The position numbers and the translations under genes were made by a program. 7,507 nucleotides of DNA from Porticoccaceae bacterium (GTDB lineage Bacteria; Pseudomonadota; Gammaproteobacteria; Pseudomonadales; Porticoccaceae), in the NCBI GenBank assembly GCA_019090225.1, contig JAHRWI010000037.1, positions 1 through 7,507 of the forward strand, in the 5' to 3' direction. Positions 1 through 6,534 of this stretch are shown piece after piece. Below the pieces are notes generated by a model that was not told the DNA's origin, ran no database searches, and saw nothing but the letters and a program-made list of their open reading frames with translations. Every line of letters starts with the position of its first letter. Position 1 is the stretch's first letter.

Positions 1-111
1 ATGACACAAAATTGACGAATGGAAAAAACTGGCCAGCGCAGGCTCCTGCTGGGAAAACATCTCTGCTTCAGCACGTATGTCGAGCCACAACTGATCGAAC
101 TGCTGGTTCAT
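1..111 (-). CDS. cysE: Serine O-acetyltransferase (CysE), N-terminal fragment cut by window edge
   Basis: Reading the minus strand from ATG at 111 gives 37 open codons that run off the left edge. The peptide starts MNQQFDQLWLDIRAEAEMFS and continues QQEPALASFFHSSILCH. This follows the N-terminus of E. coli CysE as I recall it (IVWNNIKAEARTLADCEPMLASFYHATLLKH): the W..IKAEA core, the EPMLASF block and the following HA/HS-LL/IL segment all align. CysE makes O-acetylserine from serine and acetyl-CoA, the committed step of cysteine synthesis, and is cytoplasmic. The hexapeptide-repeat catalytic domain would lie outside the window. The start is constrained: an in-frame TAG lies four codons upstream. 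An AGAGG sits about 15 nt before the ATG, rather far for a Shine-Dalgarno site. It is the last of five codirectional genes here, 72 bp after the M15 gene. Seen: reading frame and similarity; known: family role. Confidence 0.87.
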   Translation of the reverse strand, partial: MNQQFDQLWLDIRAEAEMFSQQEPALASFFHSSILCH

Positions 112-183
112 GCGTGTTATCTATAACCTCTTTAATTGAAAAAGACCCTGCTGCCGGGAATATGTCCGAATCAGCTGGGGGAT

Positions 184-855
184 TCAATGCCCGATTCGCA
201 CATAGCCATGATAAATTTCATCGAGATTATCGAGAATCGTCTGCTTAAACAAAATATCGGTATTTTCCAGCACCTTTCGCAACTGAAGCTGATCAAGCGC
301 ACCTTCAAAGCCTTCTGCGACTGAACGATAACTCAAATGCCAGGGTTCAGGTGCGATGCCACCACGATCTATCTCGTAAGGACGATAAAAGCTGCTGCCC
401 CCGCTGGCGGTTACCTCACGCAGCCATTGATTCAAACCCTGGAACACCCCGTCTGGCGCATACTCTTCTGACACCAGTTGCAGCTGATAATCTTCATTCA
501 CTGCCCCGGCATCCCAGACATCTATGTCTGTACCCCAGTGATGACGAGAGGCACCGGGCAAAGCTGACCAACGCAGTATGCTCCGAACCTTGTCGATGTC
601 AGACAAGTCATCCATGACAAGCGTTTTACCATGATCGTCCAGTACAGGCCGCGCGCCACTCGCCTTGGCATTCCAGATTGCGAGTTGTTGATCAAAGGAA
701 CGAAAACCGCTGGCAAGGCGCAAGTCTAAGCCCGCTTTAGCTGCAAGTTCAACCAGCATGCGATAAGGCTCTATAACCTGCTCATGTAAAAAATGTCCCG
801 GGAAAAGCTCCTGGAGGCGGGTTTCAGATTGACCTGTTAATTGTTCAATATTCAT
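184..855 (-). CDS. M15 family metallopeptidase (VanY/LdcB-like D,D- or L,D-carboxypeptidase), no signal peptide
   Basis: This 223-residue protein carries the zinc peptidase signature of MEROPS family M15 (subfamily B type). SGFRS at 49-53 matches the usual substrate-side SGYRS motif. The block at 103-112 (SRHHWGTDID) gives zinc ligands H105 and D112. EPWH at 170-173 gives the catalytic E170 and third ligand H173. Family members trim D-Ala or related residues from peptidoglycan stem peptides. No hydrophobic signal peptide or lipobox is visible: the N-terminus is MNIEQLTGQSETRLQELF, so the product is either cytoplasmic (muropeptide recycling or another D-amino-acid peptide) or exported by an unseen route. 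That localisation is inference. Length fits a single catalytic domain. The start at 855 lacks a clear Shine-Dalgarno site and is preceded by a near copy of itself at 872. It lies 99 bp after the dehydrogenase and 72 bp before cysE. Confidence 0.88.
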   Translation of the reverse strand: MNIEQLTGQSETRLQELFPGHFLHEQVIEPYRMLVELAAKAGLDLRLASGFRSFDQQLAIWNAKASGARPVLDDHGKTLVMDDLSDIDKVRSILRWSALPGASRHHWGTDIDVWDAGAVNEDYQLQLVSEEYAPDGVFQGLNQWLREVTASGGSSFYRPYEIDRGGIAPEPWHLSYRSVAEGFEGALDQLQLRKVLENTDILFKQTILDNLDEIYHGYVRIGH

Positions 856-872
856 CGCGTCTGAATATTCAT
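852..872 (-). other. Tiny upstream reading frame with duplicated start, overlapping the M15 start as ATGA
   Basis: On the minus strand a second ATG at 872-870 opens a six-codon frame (MNIQTR) whose TGA overlaps the M15 ATG as ATGA. The nine bases ATGAATATT occur at both starts, 17 bp apart, so the real start region looks locally duplicated. It could be a leader peptide coupling translation to the M15 gene, or simply a leftover of a short duplication. There is no good Shine-Dalgarno site before either ATG. The sequence is certain, the function is a guess. Confidence 0.3.
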
Positions 873-954
873 AATATCGATTGCGCTTCTTAGCCCATTG
901 GAAGCATTAGAATACACCCCTTTTTAGCCTCGATAGCCAACACTTAAGCTAAAC

Positions 955-1995
955 TTAATCTGTATCGATTCCGATTTTCAGCACCTTCGCGCCCTTGACC
1001 CGCCGGAACTTAAGATCACACAAAGCCCGATTAGCCTCTTCCAGGCAATATAACTGCACATCGGGCTGCAAATTCAGCCTGGCTGCTAATTGCAGGAATT
1101 CATCGACATCTCGGCGGGTCACGTTGGCTACACTTTTGACCTCCTTTTCCAGCCACAAGTGTAAGGGATAATCCAGATTGGACAGATAATCTTTGTCCTG
1201 GTTCTCTTTACGAATAGCATTCACAACAAGCCTACCCTTGGGCTGCAGATGCTCCAGTGCATGAACAATGGTTTTCCATACCGGCGTGGTATCAATAATG
1301 GCTACTAACTTTCGAGGCGGCTTGTCTTCAGTGCCGCCTGCCCACACTGCACCCAGCTCCAGCGCATAGGCCCGCTCTTCAGGGTTACGCGCAAAAACGT
1401 ACACCTCTGTATTCGGATATTCACACCTGACCATTTTCAATACCAAATGCGCTGAAGCCCCAAAGCCAGTCAAGCCAAGCGCTTGACCATCGCGAATACC
1501 AGCCAGCTTTATGGAGCGATAACCGATGGCACCTGCGCATAGCAGGGGTGCCGCCGCTTCGTCAGTCAAAACATCGGGAATCGCCAGTGCAAAATTTTCA
1601 TTGATGACCATGTACTCAGCATAGCCACCGTTGACATCTCGTCCGGTGGCTTGAAAGGCCGCACAGAGATTTTCAAAACCATCGCAGCAAAATTGGCAGG
1701 TACCGCAGGCGGAGAAAATCCAAGCTATACCTACGCGGTCACCAGGGTTAAATTTCGTCACAACATCGCCAATATCTACTACTGTGCCCACCACCTGATG
1801 CCCTGGCACCATTGGGTAATAGGGGGGCGGAGTTCTACCTTCTATTTCATCGAGTTCGGTGTGGCATACCGCACAGACGGCCACTTTTACCAACAATTCA
1901 TTTGGGCGAGGCACTGGCACTGGTAACTCGCTGAGAGTCAGGGCTTCACTGTCTGGTGTCAGCTGGCAGACCGCTGTTATTTGCATGGCTTTCAT
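955..1995 (-). CDS. Zinc-dependent medium-chain alcohol dehydrogenase family protein (TIGR02822-like)
   Basis: This 346-residue protein is a two-domain MDR enzyme that should oxidise an alcohol or reduce an aldehyde with NAD(P)H in the cytoplasm. The catalytic zinc ligands are visible as C44 (followed by H45-T46), H66 and C153. The structural zinc lobe has C97, C100, C103 and C111, the classic spacing. The usual GHE at the second ligand is GHQ here. The Rossmann fold begins at GFGASAH (177-183), and VYVFARNPEER (198-208) marks the second strand. The GFGASAH, FARNPEER and ANVTRRD-EFL segments are what I recall of the subgroup called zinc-binding alcohol dehydrogenase family (TIGR02822), not AdhP proper. 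The substrate cannot be told. The ATG at 1995 has GGTGGA about 6 nt upstream, the best ribosome site in the window; M4 is a weaker alternative. It starts 49 bp after the hydrolase gene, in the same direction. Confidence 0.92.
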   Translation of the reverse strand: MKAMQITAVCQLTPDSEALTLSELPVPVPRPNELLVKVAVCAVCHTELDEIEGRTPPPYYPMVPGHQVVGTVVDIGDVVTKFNPGDRVGIAWIFSACGTCQFCCDGFENLCAAFQATGRDVNGGYAEYMVINENFALAIPDVLTDEAAAPLLCAGAIGYRSIKLAGIRDGQALGLTGFGASAHLVLKMVRCEYPNTEVYVFARNPEERAYALELGAVWAGGTEDKPPRKLVAIIDTTPVWKTIVHALEHLQPKGRLVVNAIRKENQDKDYLSNLDYPLHLWLEKEVKSVANVTRRDVDEFLQLAARLNLQPDVQLYCLEEANRALCDLKFRRVKGAKVLKIGIDTD

Positions 1996-2025
1996 AATGA
2001 TTCCACCCAGCTCCCCTGAACAAGT

Positions 2026-2048
2026 TTGATCAAAAACCTACTGATCAA
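2026..2048. repeat. Inverted repeat TTGATCA-N9-TGATCAA before the dehydrogenase gene
   Basis: Two 7-bp arms face each other across 9 bp. They lie 31-53 bp upstream of the dehydrogenase start and overlap the stop codon of the hydrolase gene. The left arm sits inside a perfect 10-bp palindrome, TTTGATCAAA (2025-2034). The same 7-mer forms the palindrome in the divergent promoter region at 4761-4785, so a shared regulator is possible. There is no T-run, so it does not look like a terminator. The repeat is seen directly; the operator role is inference. Confidence 0.35.
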
Positions 2049-3166
2049 GTGCTTATCTGGTCAGCCACAACAAAGTAAAACAGACAATCACTCAAAGCAA
2101 TATCCGCTCGGGTGGTGGCCATAAACAAACGCAGTGAGCGCTTCACAAATAGACAACCACCCCGCTGTTCAAAATAATCATCCCGAACTTCATTACCGTC
2201 CAGATCTTTAACCGTGATCTGTTCAAACGCACTGGACTCAAGCCAGGCCAAAATCTGATGGGCGTGGAAGTCGCCAAAATTATAGTTTTCTATATTGGCG
2301 GGAATGGTAATATCGGCATCGTCAATCGGCCCTTCCCCGTAGCGCAATGCGGTTCCGCCAATCAGCTCAAAACGTAGCGGCTCGTCGAAAACCTCAAATA
2401 TTGACGAGCTTGAGTCTGGATCTAGGTCCGGGCCAGAATCGAGAGTCGGGCTATCAGTAAACAGTACCTCCTGTGTGAGATAACGCACCAAGCCCCGGTA
2501 GGCCACATCGTGGGAACTGTCATCATTGGCCCCACCACACTCAACCGTAATGGCCTCAAAATCTGGTGTCGCAACTTCCATCAGGGCGCCCAGGCGTAAC
2601 TCCGTGATAATCATCCGATGGGTAAATAATTCGGTCAGTGCGCGGTGCGCACGGTTATCGAACGGAGACACCGAAAAAGCGGGGCCAGCGCCGGAGGTAT
2701 TGTGAATATCGATTAAACATTGCGGACGTAATTGGCTCAGATAGGCCAGCATTTTTTCTGCCACACCGCCGTCCTGATCATCAAACGGTGGACGAAAACA
2801 ACGATTGAGATCCCGGTGGTCCGACAGGAAACGGTTGGAAAACAAGGGTTCTTTTCTGGCTGCAGCCACCGAACCGATAAAAATATGTATATCCACTGCC
2901 GGTTCAATCCCCGCCAGGATACAGCGATGTGTGGCGATTAAACCGGAAGGTTCGTTGCCATGCAGTAAGGTGGCAATTACCCGACTTCGAGAGCGATCCC
3001 GGCCAGGTAGCACCAGCCAGCAAGGGCCAGGCAGTTTGTGCAGGAACTCTATAGGCGTTGCACCCACTTCATCGGGGCGAGGTGCCAGCCAAACGTAAGG
3101 GTCATCACTGTCTGTTACTACCTTAGTCGCTACCTCAGTCACCACCTTACTCACTACGTCTGTCAT
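2045..3166 (-). CDS. Aspartoacylase / succinylglutamate desuccinylase family zinc hydrolase (M14-like)
   Basis: With the ATG at 3166 this is a 373-residue protein of the AstE/AspA family, metal hydrolases that release an acyl group from an N-acyl amino acid. HGNEPSG at 69-75 supplies zinc ligands H69 and E72. RDLNRCF at 118-124 is the substrate-arginine block typical of aspartoacylases. DIHNTSG at 153-159 gives the third ligand H155. VECGG at 208-212 holds the likely catalytic E209. An acidic Ser/Asp-rich linker (about 237-256) separates the catalytic domain from a C-terminal beta-rich domain. The first 20 residues are a VVxK/VVTE repeat encoded by a 12-bp tandem repeat. I chose ATG 3166 because its A is shared with the stop of the upstream ligase gene (TAATG); ATG at 3184 would add MERTEL and overlap by 19 bp, without a better ribosome site. 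The substrate is unknown: family membership is firm, AstE versus AspA versus a novel acyl group is not. Confidence 0.87.
   Translation of the reverse strand: MTDVVSKVVTEVATKVVTDSDDPYVWLAPRPDEVGATPIEFLHKLPGPCWLVLPGRDRSRSRVIATLLHGNEPSGLIATHRCILAGIEPAVDIHIFIGSVAAARKEPLFSNRFLSDHRDLNRCFRPPFDDQDGGVAEKMLAYLSQLRPQCLIDIHNTSGAGPAFSVSPFDNRAHRALTELFTHRMIITELRLGALMEVATPDFEAITVECGGANDDSSHDVAYRGLVRYLTQEVLFTDSPTLDSGPDLDPDSSSSIFEVFDEPLRFELIGGTALRYGEGPIDDADITIPANIENYNFGDFHAHQILAWLESSAFEQITVKDLDGNEVRDDYFEQRGGCLFVKRSLRLFMATTRADIALSDCLFYFVVADQIST
3110..3157 (-). repeat. Four imperfect 12-bp tandem repeats coding VVSK-VVTE-VATK-VVTD
   Basis: Read on the minus strand the units are GTAGTGAGTAAG, GTGGTGACTGAG, GTAGCGACTAAG and GTAGTAACAGAC. 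Each encodes a four-residue unit of the pattern V-V/A-S/T-K/E/D. The array is in frame at the N-terminus of the aspartoacylase-like protein, just before its conserved domain. Because the period is a multiple of three, gain or loss of units would keep the frame. The changes between units are partly silent or conservative, which suggests an older expansion that has been maintained or has drifted. Confidence 0.7.
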
Positions 3167-3182
3167 TAACTCAGTTCGCTCC
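3164..3182 (-). promoter_or_regulatory. TAATG stop/start junction coupling ligase and hydrolase translation
   Basis: The ligase ends with TAA at 3168-3166 and the hydrolase ATG occupies 3166-3164, sharing one A. A GGAG at 3182-3179 lies 12 nt before the ATG, longer than usual for a Shine-Dalgarno site. Such junctions normally mean that terminating ribosomes re-initiate on the next gene, so the two products are probably made in a linked ratio. Overlap is seen; coupling is inferred from its known behaviour. Confidence 0.6.
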
Positions 3183-4653
3183 ATTCACTGACCGGCACAC
3201 CGCGACGGCATTCCCGTTGGTAGGCAGATAAGACTGCAGACAGCGCTTCCGGCCGCGATAAGCCCTGCTGTTCAAAATTTTCGAGCATGCTGCGTTGCCA
3301 GCGTGCCCCGGACTGCCGCGCTCTCATCCGCTCTTTAATCACACTCATTTGACGACTAATCTCGCTATCCGCGACCCCCAGCTCATGAAGCCCTGCCTCT
3401 GCAAAAGGCAACAATTGCTGGGTAACTTCCAGCACCGACCTTTCTTCCGGCCCACCATAATTTTGCTGTGGCCATAATATTGTCGCGTCCATACCGTGCC
3501 GGGCTGCGCGGTAGAAGTTTTGTTCAGCGTATTGAAAAGGCAAAGCAGGCAAGAGTTCTTCCAGTGAGCCTCGCAGCCCATAAGCTAGACCAATGGCGAG
3601 CGCAGCATTAGCAGCCATATCCTGAGTGGTAGGCCCTGCGGGCAGTGAACGCATTTCAATACGCAGGTGACCACCGTCAGCGGAATCATAGATCGCACGG
3701 TTCCACGGCCAGATTGTTCCCTGATGGAGGCGAAGTTCGTCCAGTCGCGGAACACCTCCACTACGCCACACTGCTTCACTGTCTTCTTGCCCCAATACCG
3801 GCAGCAGAGGTGGGTAGAGCGCTACTGACTGCGAGAACAATTCCATGGCACTTTTCCTTAACCAGCCAAAGCCAAAAGGAATACGTGTCGGCACCCGCCA
3901 TTTTTCGTCGTCATGCCGGTGATCTATAGATTGCTTGAACACCGCTATTCGTGTCTCGTCCCATAGTCTATGACCGAGTAATGTCGGTGAATTACCAGCC
4001 AGGCTAAGTACCAGAGGGGTAACCAGCTGTACCGCATTAAACACCGATGCAAATTCGCCCGGATTAACCCGCCAGTGGATCTGAAACGAGGTATTCGCCC
4101 CCTCTACAGAGACATCGTTACAACTAAAAGCCAGGGGTTCCGGCCCGTCAATGTGGATATTAAAAGCACCGCCACGCAAGCGCAGCAAGCCTTTGGACAG
4201 CGCGTGATAACGCGGCCGGTCGGTGATCGCCGCAGCAGTTAAATCAGTCTGCTGCAAGGTCGGCAAAATGCCAATGGCTACCGGATGGGCATTATGCTGA
4301 GCGGCCTTTGTGCTTAGCTCCGACAGCGCAGCGGACATCTCTTCACCAATCGCGGTGAATGGTGCCCCACGAGCCATTACCGGACTCAGGTTGTACTCCA
4401 GATTGTACTGATTCAACTCATGGGTCAGACGGCCATCATTATTTGTCGCCAATAACTGCTCCGTCACCCAGGCCGGACGGCCCTGCTCATCAACCAGATA
4501 AACCTCCAGCTCGGCTCCGAAACTGCTTTCACCACGACCAAAACCAGGACTACTGAGCATTTCGTCCAATATTCCCAGGCTGAGCCTGATGCGACTGGAA
4601 AATTCCTGATACTCCTCTGCTGAGAACTTATGACGATCTATAGCTAAGCCCAT
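3166..4653 (-). CDS. Glutamate-cysteine ligase family 2 (GCS2-like) carboxylate-amine ligase
   Basis: This 495-residue protein resembles the GCS2 superfamily (PF04107; YbdK, EgtA and plant-type gamma-glutamylcysteine ligases). These enzymes use ATP to activate a carboxylate, often the gamma carboxyl of glutamate, and join it to an amine. The metal-binding GAELE (46-50, acids E48 and E50) opens the fold. HELNQYNLEYNLSP (78-91) fits the next conserved strand. GGAFNIHIDG (161-170), SFQIHWRVNPGEF (189-201), LSLAGNSPTLLG (216-227) and RIEMRSLPAGP (331-341, with R331, E333 and R335) are the expected core blocks. It is longer than YbdK (about 370 residues), with an extra C-terminal helical part. It is cytoplasmic, with no signal peptide. 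The partner amine is unknown, so true glutathione synthesis should not be assumed. It is first in the minus-strand run and overlaps the hydrolase gene by one base. There is no obvious Shine-Dalgarno site before the ATG at 4653. Confidence 0.85.
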   Translation of the reverse strand: MGLAIDRHKFSAEEYQEFSSRIRLSLGILDEMLSSPGFGRGESSFGAELEVYLVDEQGRPAWVTEQLLATNNDGRLTHELNQYNLEYNLSPVMARGAPFTAIGEEMSAALSELSTKAAQHNAHPVAIGILPTLQQTDLTAAAITDRPRYHALSKGLLRLRGGAFNIHIDGPEPLAFSCNDVSVEGANTSFQIHWRVNPGEFASVFNAVQLVTPLVLSLAGNSPTLLGHRLWDETRIAVFKQSIDHRHDDEKWRVPTRIPFGFGWLRKSAMELFSQSVALYPPLLPVLGQEDSEAVWRSGGVPRLDELRLHQGTIWPWNRAIYDSADGGHLRIEMRSLPAGPTTQDMAANAALAIGLAYGLRGSLEELLPALPFQYAEQNFYRAARHGMDATILWPQQNYGGPEERSVLEVTQQLLPFAEAGLHELGVADSEISRQMSVIKERMRARQSGARWQRSMLENFEQQGLSRPEALSAVLSAYQRECRRGVPVSEWSELS

Positions 4654-4760
4654 TAAATGTCATCAATCTGCTTGTTAATTGCCTGGCTCATAGGGAATTA
4701 GTCCACATTGAAATAGTCCGAACAGAAATTATGCACAACTCAGCCAACGAAGCGTATCGG

Positions 4761-4785
4761 CGATGATCAATTACTTGATCAATCG
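4761..4785. repeat. Imperfect palindrome in the divergent promoter region, possible operator
   Basis: The core TGATCAA-TTAC-TTGATCA (4764-4781) is a perfect 7-bp inverted repeat around 4 bp. It extends by three more pairs (CGA with TCG) if one A at 4782 is bulged. It lies about 110 bp before the ligase start and 78 bp before the transporter start, between divergent genes, where regulator sites are common. Its 7-mer recurs as the inverted repeat at 2026-2048. It does not fit the FNR/Anr consensus TTGAT-N4-ATCAA because the half-site order and spacing differ. The binding protein is unknown. Confidence 0.4.
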
Positions 4786-4825
4786 CAGGTTCGGGACACT
4801 GCGCGTCTAATTCACCAGGAATAGC

Positions 4826-4855
4826 TTGTTAAAAACTAGCACCTGTCCCTAGAAT
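4826..4855 (+). promoter_or_regulatory. Sigma70-like promoter candidate TTGTTA-N18-TAGAAT for the transporter, giving little or no leader
   Basis: TTGTTA (4826-4831) and TAGAAT (4850-4855) are separated by 18 bp, close to consensus (TTGACA/TATAAT). The ATG at 4863 comes 7 nt after the -10 box, so a transcript from it would begin at or next to the start codon. There is no Shine-Dalgarno sequence before this ATG, which agrees with a leaderless message but may also mean that the real promoter lies farther upstream. Confidence 0.35.
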
Positions 4856-4862
4856 CACGGTT

Positions 4863-6518
4863 ATGCAGCAATTCTGGGAACTACTGGCTGGCCTGGGTAT
4901 TTTCATCTACGCGATGCGCGTACTGGAAAACGGTTTGCGGGGTATCAGCACCCGTTCACTGCGGAAAATACTCCGCCAGCAAACCAAATCCCCTGGTCGA
5001 GGAGTCGTTATTGGTGCCTTGACCACGGCCTTTCTGCAAAGCAGCTCGCTGGTCAGCCTGATTGTCGTGGCTTTTGTCGGGGCCAGTATATTGCCCCTGC
5101 AAAATGCGCTGGGGGTAATTTTTGGTGCCAACCTGGGAACCACCGCCACGGGCTGGCTGGTGACAGCCATCGGCTTCAAGCTGGATACCGAGAACTACAC
5201 GCTGGGCATAATCGCACTGGGTTCTCTAGGCTATGTGGTGAGTAAAGCCGGTTCTCGCTATCACCACCGTTTTGCAATTTTATTGGGTATCGGGCTTCTA
5301 TTGATGGGCCTGATGTGGATGAAGTCGAGCATGGCCTTCGTCGGTAATCAGGTTGATCCGGCCTTATTCAGGGATTACCCCCTGGTCGTTTATTTCATCG
5401 CCGGAGTTATTTTTACCGCCCTGGTGCAATCCAGTTCGGCGACGATGGTCATTATCCTCAGCGGCGTGTTCGCAGAGGTAATCCCTCTGACCACCGCAGC
5501 GGCCCTTGTGGTGGGTTCAGACCTCGGCACCACTAGTACGGTGTTGCTGGGTTCGCTAAGGGCATCTAATAGCGCCCGGCGGGTCGCCCTTGCCCACTTT
5601 ACCTTTAACCTGAGCGTCGGCAGTTTAACCTTAATATTTCTGGTGCCGTTATTAGCACTCATCACTGAAGTATTTGCCATTCATGACCCCATGTATGCTC
5701 TGGTGTGCTTCCATTCGACCTTTAATTTATTGGGCGTTTTGGTATTCCTGCCTTTTACCAAGGCCTTTGCCAACTGGCTGGACAGGCGTTTTCGCAAACT
5801 CCCCAGACACAGAAGCCGCCTGGCGATGGCACCGCCTAATGTGCCAGAAGCGGCCCTCAGTGCCATCCACGCCGAGGCCATGGATTTATGCATTAAAGCC
5901 ATTTTACTCAATATAAGAGCTCTCAAAGTTAACACCCCAACTCTGCTCAATGGCAGCCGCACAAGTGCCATTAACGAGCAACTATCAGCACACTCACCTT
6001 CTTACGAAGAGCAATATCAGGATATCAAAACCAATGAAGAACAAGTGCTTCAATACAGCCATCGCCTGGCCAGGCTCACTTTGACGCCTGCTGAACAAGC
6101 TCTGCTAAGCACACTTCTAGATGCAGTGCGAGAAGCCAGCTATAGCGCCAAAAGCCTCAAAGATATCCGCAACAATTTGCTTGATCTGCGCAATCAAATT
6201 GATTCTGCCGGGCTACTCACTGAGATACGCAATCGCGAAGCCAGTCTCTATCAGGCGCTAATTACCATGCTTGAAGAACCACACCCTGAAATCTCTGACG
6301 AACAGATAAGTCGAATCAGGGCTGAGAGTGCCGAGTCTCACGATCAGCTCCACCAATACATGGCCAATTACTCTCGTAATCAACATTGTGAGTTGTCCCT
6401 GCCGACGCTGTTTAATATCAATCGAGAATTATTTGTATCCAATCAAAGCCTGACTGACGCCATTGCGCTTTTAGGCACTTGCGGCGATATTACCCCGGCT
6501 ATGGGAAACTCTGATTGA
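4863..6518 (+). CDS. Na+/phosphate cotransporter family protein (NptA/YjbB type) with PhoU-like C-terminal domain
   Basis: This 551-residue inner-membrane protein has the two inverted PF02690 repeats of Na+/Pi cotransporters. Repeat one has QSSS at 59-62 followed by GANLGTT at 88-94. Repeat two has QSSS at 189-192 followed by GSDLGTT at 218-224. These QSSS motifs line the substrate site in the SLC34/NptA family. Hydrophobic segments are visible at about 4-20, 48-76, 80-104, 112-125, 136-154, 173-201, 207-230, 243-266 and 277-300. Residues about 325-545 are soluble, charged and helical, matching the PhoU-like tail often fused to bacterial members. The start is supported by the family-typical WELLAGLGIFIYAMRVLENGL at 5-25. 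It probably moves phosphate (possibly out of the cell, as proposed for YjbB) with sodium; direction is not visible. It is divergent from the ligase gene and 87 bp before the channel gene. Confidence 0.92.
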   Translation: MQQFWELLAGLGIFIYAMRVLENGLRGISTRSLRKILRQQTKSPGRGVVIGALTTAFLQSSSLVSLIVVAFVGASILPLQNALGVIFGANLGTTATGWLVTAIGFKLDTENYTLGIIALGSLGYVVSKAGSRYHHRFAILLGIGLLLMGLMWMKSSMAFVGNQVDPALFRDYPLVVYFIAGVIFTALVQSSSATMVIILSGVFAEVIPLTTAAALVVGSDLGTTSTVLLGSLRASNSARRVALAHFTFNLSVGSLTLIFLVPLLALITEVFAIHDPMYALVCFHSTFNLLGVLVFLPFTKAFANWLDRRFRKLPRHRSRLAMAPPNVPEAALSAIHAEAMDLCIKAILLNIRALKVNTPTLLNGSRTSAINEQLSAHSPSYEEQYQDIKTNEEQVLQYSHRLARLTLTPAEQALLSTLLDAVREASYSAKSLKDIRNNLLDLRNQIDSAGLLTEIRNREASLYQALITMLEEPHPEISDEQISRIRAESAESHDQLHQYMANYSRNQHCELSLPTLFNINRELFVSNQSLTDAIALLGTCGDITPAMGNSD

Positions 6519-6534
6519 GGGCACCGCCTGAACC

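Noticed and set aside
12..324. Plus-strand frames across the left edge
   Set aside because: They lie antisense to cysE and the M15 gene, whose protein motifs are clear; the plus-strand peptides are low in recognisable features.
856..954. Intrinsic terminator after the dehydrogenase
   Set aside because: Only 5-bp arms (TTAGC/GCTAA) with a long loop are found on the minus strand, followed by A and G rather than T.
1651..1926. Plus-strand reading frame of 91 codons inside the dehydrogenase
   Set aside because: It lies opposite a gene with complete zinc-binding motifs and has no recognisable domain; it is a shadow frame. The same holds for the other long frames opposite or within the listed genes.
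2943..2955. 13-bp repeat CCGGAAGGTTCGT shared with 7473-7485
   Set aside because: It encodes EPSG in the hydrolase zinc motif, and one pair of this length in 7.5 kb is not far from chance. No longer similarity flanks it.
4761..4785. FNR/Anr-type box
   Set aside because: The consensus is TTGAT-N4-ATCAA. Here the half-sites are in the opposite order (TGATCAA then TTGATCA), and after TTGAT at 4775 the expected ATCAA is missing.
4670..4832. 9-bp direct repeat GCTTGTTAA (4670-4678 and 4824-4832) at the two ends of the divergent region
   Set aside because: It is short, its copies are 154 bp apart and nothing structural joins them; it may be chance.
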